Shown here: piece after piece, positions 27,155 through 35,070 of the stretch
Layout: each line of letters begins with the position of its first letter
How positions within the stretch are numbered: position 1 is the first letter of the stretch
Assembly: GCA_000496195.1 (NCBI GenBank)
Contig: KI543181.1
Span: 204,576 to 239,645, forward strand
DNA from: an uncultured archaeon A07HB70
GTDB taxonomy: Archaea; Halobacteriota; Halobacteria; Halobacteriales; Haloferacaceae
Direction: 5' to 3'
DNA length: 35,070 nucleotides
Translations under genes and position numbers: made by a program
The notes under the pieces: generated by a model
Seen by the model: only the letters and a program-made list of their open reading frames with translations
Databases searched by the model: none
What the model was told of the DNA's origin: nothing

Positions 27155-27733
27155 CTCGACCGGACAGCCCCGGACCTCTCCGCCGCGCATCCCGTCGGCG
27201 AGCCAGTGTATCGACAGCACCAGCGCGGCGAGCGCCAGCAGCGCGAACTCCAGTCCGTCGAGCGGCAGGAGCGTCAGGAGCCCGCCGGCGCCGAGGAGGC
27301 CGAGGACGCCGGCGAGCACCGCCGACCCACAGGCCGCACAGCCGGCGCCGAGGGTGCCGAGGACGACGCCGACGACGCTCCCGCCGCTCTCGGCGAGGGT
27401 GACCCGGTGCTCGCGCAGGTGGTAGGTCACCATCGCGACGTCGACGCCCGTGAGGACGCCGACGAGCGCCAGGACGGCGAAGGTGTGGAGCGCGAACGAC
27501 CGGAACAGCCCGACGAACACCCGGAGCCGCGACCAGAGCGGGAGCGCCCCCCCGACGAGCACGTCGCCGACGAGCGGGAGGTTCTGCGAGAGGACGAACA
27601 GCGTCGTCGCTGCGCCGGCGGCGACGACGGCCAGCGCGGCGTAGCCCGGCGCGGCGAGCACCAGCCGAGCCGTCCGGCCCATCAGCCGCCAGTCGCGCAC
27701 GCGAGTCGGGAGCCGAACACCTGGCGCCGTCAC
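27146..27733 (-). CDS. Polytopic membrane protein with intramembrane GCAACG motif, coupled to the DsbA-like lipoprotein gene
   Basis: GTG start at 27733 overlaps the TGA of the upstream gene. Several TM helices; VVLGTLGAGCAACGSAVLAGVLGLLGAGGLLTLLPLDG places a CxxC in a helix. Confidence 0.75.
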   Translation of the reverse strand: MTAPGVRLPTRVRDWRLMGRTARLVLAAPGYAALAVVAAGAATTLFVLSQNLPLVGDVLVGGALPLWSRLRVFVGLFRSFALHTFAVLALVGVLTGVDVAMVTYHLREHRVTLAESGGSVVGVVLGTLGAGCAACGSAVLAGVLGLLGAGGLLTLLPLDGLEFALLALAALVLSIHWLADGMRGGEVRGCPVELQ

Positions 27734-28410
27734 AGGTCGAGCGCCCCCGCCACGACGTCGTAGCTCGCGCTCCCGCGCACCTGTGTCTGGAGCGTCTGCT
27801 CGCGGAACAGAAACACCGTCGGCGTCGCCTCGACGCCCGCGTCCTCGCCCGCGCTCAGGTCCGTCTCGACGGCATCGTCGGCCGTGCCGGCACGCACGGC
27901 GTCGACCACGCTCGTCCCGTCGAGGGCCGTCTCGGCGTCGAGGAACGACGCCGTCATCGAGAGCACGTCGCCGTCGCCCCGCCCGCGGAACGACGACTGG
28001 TTCTCGAAGTAGTGCCCCGCGAGCGCCCAGAACGCGTCCGCCGACTCGGCGTAGGCCGCCTCCAGCGCCCGCGACGCCGGATCACCCCACGAGTAGACGA
28101 CCGGCACCCCGCGGAAGACGAACGTCGCGTCGCCCGGCTCGACGAGGTTCGACCGGATCTTCGGCACCGTCTCGCGCTCGAACGCCGCACAGCGCGGGCA
28201 GGAGGGGTCCTCGAACGCGACGACGGTGCCGGTCGTCTCGCCCGGCGGCGGTCCGAGCCGTGGCTGTGCACCGATACCGCGACCGGCAGGGTGGCTGTCG
28301 AGGGTCGGGTCGTCGCTCGACGCCGTGCTGCCGGAGCCGCTACACCCGGCCAGCCCGGCGACCAGCGCCGTTCCGCCGGCGGCCAGCGCCTGACGTCTGC
28401 TGAGTCGCAT
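27730..28410 (-). CDS. DsbA/thioredoxin-fold lipoprotein (Tat + lipobox)
   Basis: MRLSRRQALAAGGTALVAGLAGCSGSG (Tat SRRxx and lipobox LAGC), VVAFEDPSCPRCAAFERETVPKI (CPRC active site), VEATPTVFLF (cis-Pro loop). Confidence 0.9.
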   Translation of the reverse strand: MRLSRRQALAAGGTALVAGLAGCSGSGSTASSDDPTLDSHPAGRGIGAQPRLGPPPGETTGTVVAFEDPSCPRCAAFERETVPKIRSNLVEPGDATFVFRGVPVVYSWGDPASRALEAAYAESADAFWALAGHYFENQSSFRGRGDGDVLSMTASFLDAETALDGTSVVDAVRAGTADDAVETDLSAGEDAGVEATPTVFLFREQTLQTQVRGSASYDVVAGALDL

Positions 28411-28475
28411 GGCTGGGTGAACGCACCCGCCGGACAAGACCGTTGTTCAAACTTCGTCTTGACTCTCTTCTGTTC

Positions 28476-28841
28476 TCACCCGTCGAGCGGCTCGACGAGC
28501 TCGACGACGTGGCCGTCCGGGTCCTTCAGGAACGCGGTGTACGACCCCGCCTCGGGCTGGGGTCCCGGCTGCTTGACCACCCCGCCGTGGTCGACCCGCT
28601 CTACGGTCGCGTCCACGTCGTCGACGCCGAGCGCGAGGTGGTCCCACCCCGCGCCCATCTCGAACTCCTCCTCGCCGGGCGTCTCCGAGAGCTGAATCTC
28701 GATCCCGTTCTCGGCGGCGACGTACCGGTGGGTGGTGCCGTCGGCGGAGAACGACCACTCCTCCTCGAAGCCGAACTGCTCGTAGAACGCGATCGACTCC
28801 TCCGCGTCCGCGACGTTGATCGCCACGTGGATCAGGTCCAT
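28476..28841 (-). CDS. Glyoxalase I / VOC superfamily protein
   Basis: MDLIHVAINVADAEESIAFYEQFGF...NGIEIQLSET...WDHLALGVDDVDATVERV...SYTAFLKDPDGHVVELVEP; all four GloA-type metal-ligand positions (H, E, H, E) are present. Confidence 0.9.
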   Translation of the reverse strand: MDLIHVAINVADAEESIAFYEQFGFEEEWSFSADGTTHRYVAAENGIEIQLSETPGEEEFEMGAGWDHLALGVDDVDATVERVDHGGVVKQPGPQPEAGSYTAFLKDPDGHVVELVEPLDG

Positions 28842-28996
28842 AGACACGTCTGCGGGTGACCCCGTCAAAAAGCCGCGTGGTTCGGCGACCGCGCGGGGCC
28901 GGGCGCCACGACGCCGCCCGGCGACGTCCGGACAGAGCGCCGCCGGGGTGCCCGCAGCCACAGCAGTTATACCAGCGACGAGTATGACAGTCGTTC

Positions 28997-31900
28997 ATGG
29001 CAATTGAGGAGGCAGAGCAGTTCTACGGCCCCGGGGGAGCGGACGCGTCCGTCGACTCGCTCGGGCACGACCACCCCGACGTCGCCGAGTACGCCGCGCT
29101 CGCCGCCGACCTGCGCGACCGGGTGCGCGGCGACGTGCGCTTCGACGAGTACGCGCAGGTGCTGTACGCGACGGACGGCAGCGTCTACCAGGCCCGTCCC
29201 GCCGGCGTGGTGTTTCCGACGAGCGACGCGGACGTCCGGGCCGCCGTCGAGGTGGCGTACGACCACGAGGTGCCGGTCATGCCCCGCGGCGCCGGGTCGT
29301 CGCTCGGCGGACAGACCGTCGGCCCGGGCTGTGTCGTCGTCGACTTCACCCGGCACATGGACGATATCGTCGAGATCGACCCCGAGGCTCAGCGGGCGAC
29401 GGTCCAGCCGGGCGTCGTCCAGGACCACCTCGACACGACCCTGGCGGACCACGGGCTGAAGTTCGCGCCCGACCCCGCGTCCTCGAACCGCTCGACGGTC
29501 GGCGGCGGTATCGGCAACAACTCGACCGGCGCCCACTCGGTGCGGTACGGCATCACCGACGCCTACACGGAGGAGCTGGAGGTCGTCCTCTCGGACGGCT
29601 CGCAGGTCCGGACCCGCGAGGTGGTCCTGGACTCGCCGGAGTACGAGGCCATCGTCGAGGCCGACACCCTCGAGGCACACCTCGTACGAGACGGTCCGGG
29701 GGCTGGTCGACGACCACGCGGCCGAGATCGCCGAGCGCTACCCGAACCTCAAGCGGTCGGTGTCGGGCTACAACCTCCAGAAGGCGGTCTACAAGAACGA
29801 CGACGGGGAGACGGTGATCAACCTCTCGAAGCTGTTCGTCGGCGCGGAGGGGACACTCGGCGTCATCGTCGAGGCGGAGGTGTCGCTCGTCACGAAGCCA
29901 GAGGAGACGGCGCTCGTGCTCTACTGCTTCGACAGCCTCGTCGACGCGATGGAGGCCGTTCCGGAGGCGCTCGAGTTCGACGTGAGCGCCGTCGAACTGA
30001 TGGACGATGAGGTGTTCCGGCTGGCCGCAAACTCCGTCGAGTTCGCGCAGTACGCCGAGCCGATCCCCGACGGGACGGCGGCGTCACTCCTCCTCGAGTA
30101 CGACTCCGAACTCGTCGACGACTTCGAGGCCGCCGTCGCCGCGACGAACGACCACTTCGTCGCGGACGGAGCGGCGTTCGACGTCCTGGAGGCCTACGCC
30201 GACGAGGACCAGCGCGACCTCTGGAAGCTCCGCAAGGCCGCGATCCCCCTGCTGATGGGGCTGGAGGGCGATCCGAAGCCGTACCCGTTCATCGAGGACG
30301 CCACCGTCCCGCCGGAGGAGCTCGCGGAGTACGTCGGACAGTTCGAGGCGGTGCTCGAGAGTCACGACACCTCTGCCGCGTACTTCGCCCACGCCGGGAG
30401 CGGCACGCTCCACATCCGGCCGATCCTGAACCTGAAACAGCAGGGTGGTATCGAGAAGATGCGCTCCATCAGCGACGACGTGACCGACCTCGTGCTCGAA
30501 CACCACGGGGCGTTCTCGGGCGAGCACGGCGACGGGATGGCCCGGACGGAGTTCAACCCGAAGATGTACGGCGAGGGGCTCTGGACGGCGTTCAAGCAGC
30601 TCAAGACCGCGTTCGACCCGCAGTGGCTGCTCCACCCCGGCAACGTCGTCTACCGCGACGGCCCCGACGACGTCGGGCCGGACAGCGAGCGCGGCGTCGA
30701 CGCGGACATGCGCGAGAACCTGCGCTACGGCGCCGACTACCAGTCCGTCGAGCCCCAGACGACGCTCGACTTCGACGACGAGGGCGGGTTCTCCCACCTC
30801 GTCGAGCTGTGCAACGGCTGTGGCACCTGCCGACAGACCGACTCCGAGGTGATGTGCCCGACCTACCGCGCGACGAAAGAGGAGATTCAGACCACCCGCG
30901 GCCGGGCGAACATGCTCCGGGCGGCCATCAGCGGCGAACTCCCGGAGGACGAGATACACGCCGACCGGTTCCAGGAGGAGGTGCTCGACCTCTGTATCGG
31001 CTGTAAGGGCTGCAAGAGCGACTGTCCAACCGGCGTCGACATGGCGAAGCTCAAGACGGAGGTGAAACACCAGCACCACCAGGAGGAGGGCGTCTCGCTG
31101 CGCGAGCGCCTGTTCTCGAACATCGACGTGTTCTCTCGCCTCGGGTCGACGTTCGCGCCCGTCTCGAACTGGGCGCCGAAGGTTCCCGGCGCGCGACGGG
31201 TCATGGGGGAGCTGTTCGGCATCGCGCCCGAGCGGAAGCTGCCGGAGTTCGCCTCGACGTCGCTCGTCTCGTGGTTCGACGAGCGCGGCGGCTGTCGGCT
31301 CGCGCCGGGCGACGCCCGCGACCAGGTCCTCCTGTTTCCGGACACGTTCACGAACTACATCGACCCGAGCGCCGGGAAGGCCGCCGTCGAGGTGCTGGAG
31401 GCCGCGGGCGTCTACGTCGAGGTGCCGGCGGACCTCGCGCCGAGCGGCCGCGCGGCGTACTCGACGGGCCGGCTGGACCTCGCCCGTGACCGCGCCAGCG
31501 AGAACGTCGACGCGCTCCACGACCGGGTCGCGGCGGGCTGGTCCGTCGTGTTCGTCGAGCCGTCCGACGCCGTCGTGTTCCAGGACGAGTACCGCGACAT
31601 GCTCTCCGGCCCGGGCGTCGAGGCGGTGTCGAGCAGCGCCTACGGCGTGCTGGAGTATCTCGACGCTCACCGCCTCGACGACGCCCTCGACGAGGCCGCC
31701 GACCCCGGGTCGCTCGCGTACCACGGCCACTGTAACCAGAAGGCGACGAACAAGGACCACCACGCCGTCGGCGTTCTGCGGCGCGCGGGCTACGACGTCG
31801 ACCCGCTCGACGCCACCTGCTGCGGGATGGCCGGCTCCTTCGGCTACCACGACGAGCACTACGGCCTCTCGCAGGCGATCGGCTCGCTGCTGTTCGACAA

Positions 31901-32030
31901 GGTCGACGAGAGCCCCGCCGAACGGGTCGTCGCGCCCGGCGGCTCCTGCCGGTCACAGCTCGGTGACCGCGACGGCGCGGAGAAGCCGCCTCACCCGGTC
32001 GAGGCGGTTGCCGACGCCGTCGCGAGGTAG
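28997..32030 (+). pseudogene. FAD-linked oxidase with C-terminal Fe-S/CCG domains (D-lactate dehydrogenase-like), frameshifted near 29684
   Basis: N-terminal PCMH FAD domain (VPVMPRGAGSSLGGQTVGPGCVVVDFTRHM..KFAPDPASSNRSTVGGGIGNNSTGAHSVRYG). The shifted frame resumes YETVRGLVDDHAAEIAERYPNLKRSVSGYNL..FVGAEGTLGVIVEAEV.., two 4Fe-4S motifs (CNGCGTCRQ..CP; CIGCKGCKSDCPTGVDM) and CCGMAGSFGY. Confidence 0.93.
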
Positions 32031-32111
32031 ATTCGTGACACCGGCAGCCGTCACCCGGTCCGTAACCACGGCCACGCGGGTCCCTGCTCGCGGCACACCC
32101 GGAGGCTCGCC

Positions 32112-32492
32112 GTGACCGGCCTGCGCGTCCACGTCGGCGACGAGGCGCTGACGGCGGCGTGGGTCGAGGGCGCGCCGGAGACGCGGGCGGCGCTCGACGC
32201 GGCCCTGCCGCTCTCGGGCGACGCGCACCGCTGGGGCGACGAACTCTACGTCGACGTCCCGGTGGCGGTCGGCCCGGAGGACGCGAGCGCGTCGGTGCCG
32301 GTCGGCGCGGTCGCGTACTGGCCCGCCGGCCCGGCGCTGTGTCTGTTCTGGGGGCCGACGCCGGCGAGCTCCGGGCAGGAGCCGCGGGCGGCGTCGCCCG
32401 TCACGCTCGTCGGCCGCCTCGACGACCCGGACGCACTGGCGGCGCTGGACCCGCCGGGCGGCGTCTCGGTGCGGGTCGAGCGCCGCGACTAG
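32112..32492 (+). CDS. Cyclophilin-like (Cyclophil_like fold) protein
   Basis: [48 protein letters not shown] matches the archaeal cyclophilin-like family (WGDE.Y..VPV..., VAYWP.G.ALCLFFGPTP). Confidence 0.85.
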   Translation: MTGLRVHVGDEALTAAWVEGAPETRAALDAALPLSGDAHRWGDELYVDVPVAVGPEDASASVPVGAVAYWPAGPALCLFWGPTPASSGQEPRAASPVTLVGRLDDPDALAALDPPGGVSVRVERRD

Positions 32493-33523
32493 ATGTAGCC
32501 GCGGTCGGCGAGCAGTTCGCCGTTGAGCAGGGACGCGCCGGCGGCGCCGCGGAGCGTGTTGTGCGCGAGACAGTTGTACCGAATCCCGCCGTCGGTGTCG
32601 GTGACCCCGCCGACGGCGATGGCCATCCCGCCGTCGACGTTCCGGTCGAGCCGGGGCTGGGGGCGGTCCGGCTCCTCGAACACCCGGATCAGCGACTCTG
32701 GCGCGCTCGGCAGGTCGACGCCGGGGTAGTCCCGCATCGCTCGTGCGACCGCCGCCGGCGAGGGCTCGTCGGCCAGGTCGGCAAAGACGTTCTCGAGGTG
32801 GCCGTCGAGCGTCGGGATCCGGTTGCAGGAGGCCTCGACCCGCGCGCCGTGCCACGACACCTCGGCGCCGTCGAACTCGCCGAGGAGCTTCCGGCTCTCG
32901 GTCTCCATCTTCGCCTCCTCGCCGCCGATGTGGGGGATCGCGTTGTCGACGATCGCCATCGAGGGAACCCCGTCGTAGCCGGCGCCCGAGACGGCCTGGA
33001 GCGTCGCGACCGAGGCTCGCTCCAGTCCGAACTCGTCGAGGGCGGCGAGCGTCGGCACCATCGTGATCGTCGAGCAGTTCGGGTTCTTCACGAGCGCGCC
33101 GTCCCAGCCCCGCTCGTCCCGCTGGACCTCGATCAGGTCGAGGTGGTCGGGATTGACCTCCGGGATCGTGAGGGGGACGTCGTCGTCGAGACGCCCGTTC
33201 GAGGAGTTCGACGAGACGACGTAGCCCGCCTCACAGAAGTCGGGTTCGACCCGCTCGCCGACGCTCGACGGGAGCGACGAGAACACCAGGTCGACGTCGT
33301 CCGGGACGGCCTCGGGCCGGGTCGGCAGCACCTCTCGGTCGGCGATACCGTCCGGAATCGGCGTCTCGAGCGTCCACTTCGCGGCCTCCCGGTACGACTC
33401 GCCGACGCTCGACTCCGACGCCGTGAGCGCCCCGATCTCGAACCCGTCGTGACCGTCGAGGAGCTGGACGAACCGTTGCCCGACGGCGCCCGTCGCGCCG
33501 AGGATTCCGACCGTGTGTGTCAT
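32489..33523 (-). CDS. asd: Aspartate-semialdehyde dehydrogenase
   Basis: [81 protein letters not shown] (catalytic Cys), [32 protein letters not shown]. Confidence 0.96.
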   Translation of the reverse strand: MTHTVGILGATGAVGQRFVQLLDGHDGFEIGALTASESSVGESYREAAKWTLETPIPDGIADREVLPTRPEAVPDDVDLVFSSLPSSVGERVEPDFCEAGYVVSSNSSNGRLDDDVPLTIPEVNPDHLDLIEVQRDERGWDGALVKNPNCSTITMVPTLAALDEFGLERASVATLQAVSGAGYDGVPSMAIVDNAIPHIGGEEAKMETESRKLLGEFDGAEVSWHGARVEASCNRIPTLDGHLENVFADLADEPSPAAVARAMRDYPGVDLPSAPESLIRVFEEPDRPQPRLDRNVDGGMAIAVGGVTDTDGGIRYNCLAHNTLRGAAGASLLNGELLADRGYI

Positions 33524-33579
33524 GGGCACGGGTGCGAGCGAAGCGCACAAGACGCTTCCGGGACGCGCGTGGCGTGCGA

Positions 33580-33592
33580 CACCCATATATCG
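33580..33592 (+). promoter_or_regulatory. Putative TATA box for the biotin carboxylase gene
   Basis: 'acccatatatcgg', about 25-30 nt upstream of the GTG start; leaderless arrangement. Confidence 0.45.
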
Positions 33593-33613
33593 GCCCGCTC
33601 CGACGCGGGAGGC

Positions 33614-35070
33614 GTGTTCAGCAAGGTCCTCGTCGCGAACCGGGGCGAGATCGCCGTCCGGGTGATGCGTGCCTGCGAGGAGCTCGGCGTCCGAACCGTC
33701 GCGGTGTACAGCGACCCCGACCGCGACGCCGGACACGTCCGGTACGCGGACGAGGCGTACAACGTCGGACCGGCCCGCGCAGCCGACTCGTACCTCGACC
33801 AGGAGGCCGTCCTCGACGCGGCGCGGCGCGCCGACGCGGACGCGGTCCACCCCGGCTACGGCTTCCTCGCCGAGAACGCCGAGTTCGCCCGCCGCGTCGA
33901 GGCGTCGGAGTTCACCTGGGTCGGCCCCGCCGCCGACGCCATGGAGCGGCTGGGGTCGAAGACCAGCGCCCGGTCGGCGATGCGCGAGGCGGGCGTACCG
34001 GTCGTCCCGGGCACCACCGACCCCGTCGAGTCGGCTGCGGCGGTGGCCGACGTCGCCGACGAGTTCGGATATCCCGTCGCGATAAAGGCCTCCGGCGGCG
34101 GCGGCGGGCGCGGTCTCGTCGTCGTCGAGGGGCCAGCCGAGGTGGAGGAGGCGTTCGACACCGCCGTTCGCGAGGGCGAGGCGTACTTCGACGACCCGCG
34201 CGTGTACGTCGAGAAGTACGTCGACCGCCCCCGACACGTCGAGGTCCAGATCCTCGCCGATCACCACGGAAACGTCCGCCACCTCGGCGAACGCGACTGT
34301 ACCCTCCAGCGCCGCCACCAGAAGCTGATCGAGGAGGGCCCGTCGCCCGCGCTCTCCGACGACCTGCGCAGCCGTATCGGCGAGGCCGCACGCCGGGGGT
34401 CCGCGAGGCCGACTACACGAACGCCGGCACCGTCGAGTTTCTCGTCGTCGACGAGGACACCGACGACGGGAGCGTCGGCGCCGACCCCGACTTCTACTTC
34501 CTCGAGGTGAACACTCGCATCCAGGTCGAACACACCGTCACCGAGCTGCTGACCGGCGTCGACGTGGTGAAGTGGCAGCTCCGGGTCGCGGCGGGCGAGG
34601 CGGTCGACTTCGCACAGGACGACGTCGAGATCCGGGGCCACGCGGTCGAGTACCGGATCAACGCCGAGCAGCCGGAGAACGACTTCTCGCCCGCCACCGG
34701 GACGCTCGCGGCGTACGACCCCCCCGGCGGGATCGGCGTCCGGGTCGACGACGCCGTGCGCCCCGGCGACGAGGTCGGCGGCGACTACGACTCGATGATC
34801 GCGAAGCTGGTCGTCGCCGCGGGCGACCGCGAGGAGTGTCTCGCCCGGTCCGAGCGCGCCCTCGCCGAGTACGACGTCGAGGGGATCCGAACCGTGATTC
34901 CCTTCCACCGCCTGATGCTGTCGGACGCGCGCTTCCGCGAGGGGAGCCACTGGACGCGCTACCTCGACGAGGCCGTCGCTCCCGAACGGATCGCCGATGC
35001 CGTCGAGATGTACGGCCCGGACGAGGCCGGGGCCGACGCGGCGGCGGACGAGACGGTCGTCGAGCGCAGC
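33614..35070 (+). pseudogene. Biotin carboxylase subunit of acetyl-/propionyl-CoA carboxylase, frameshifted near 34394-34399 and truncated by the window edge
   Basis: [36 protein letters not shown].., [49 protein letters not shown]. After the -1 shift it resumes [53 protein letters not shown]. Confidence 0.93.

Noticed and set aside
30084-31859. 591-aa antisense ORF opposite the FAD/Fe-S oxidase
   Set aside because: V/R/D-rich antisense of a clearly conserved gene; typical of GC-rich haloarchaeal DNA.
28997-32030. Possible programmed ribosomal frameshift in the FAD/Fe-S oxidase
   Set aside because: No slippery heptamer or obvious downstream structure at 29684, and four other genes in the window show similar single-base breaks, so sequence error is simpler.
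1-35070. CRISPR array, toxin-antitoxin pair, prophage or defence island
   Set aside because: No spaced repeats, no nuclease/antitoxin pair and no phage or transposase genes were recognised. The only selfish element seen is the RtcB intein.

Overview
This is a high-GC haloarchaeal chromosomal window with dense, mostly housekeeping gene content. There is no rRNA, recognisable tRNA, CRISPR array or complete IS element. Recognisable genes: a 3' fragment resembling the alaS C-terminus, a PGF-CTERM surface protein, a HAD phosphatase, intein-containing rtcB plus archease, a GNAT, an eIF2B-like/R15P isomerase-like protein, an Hsp20-like small protein coupled to a Cdc48-type AAA ATPase, a DMT transporter, GINS plus priS, a TrmB-family regulator, MscS, UspA, a 5'-nucleotidase-like phosphoesterase, dodecin, leuS, an IscA/ErpA-like protein, hisD, a GGR-like flavoprotein, a D-2-hydroxyacid dehydrogenase, an FAH protein, a CitE/HpcH lyase, a DsbA-like lipoprotein plus a cysteine-containing membrane protein, a glyoxalase, a D-lactate-dehydrogenase-like FAD/Fe-S protein, a cyclophilin-like protein, asd and biotin carboxylase (truncated by the window edge). 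The observations most worth a second look are: (1) five otherwise well-conserved genes each broken by one 1-nt frameshift, which more likely reflects sequence error than real decay; (2) a 475-aa homing-endonuclease intein at the RtcB GYDIN/CGVRL site; (3) a perfect CCTAACG-TGT-CGTTAGG dyad over the predicted start of the hsp20-like/cdc48 operon; (4) a translationally coupled DsbA-like lipoprotein and membrane protein with an intramembrane CxxC; (5) a noncoding island of about 570 bp with a perfect hairpin and a duplicated hairpin unit; (6) convergent gene pairs that share stop codons, three of them through CTAG. I found no convincing new defence or mobile system. All family calls come from reading the translations by eye; no searches were run.
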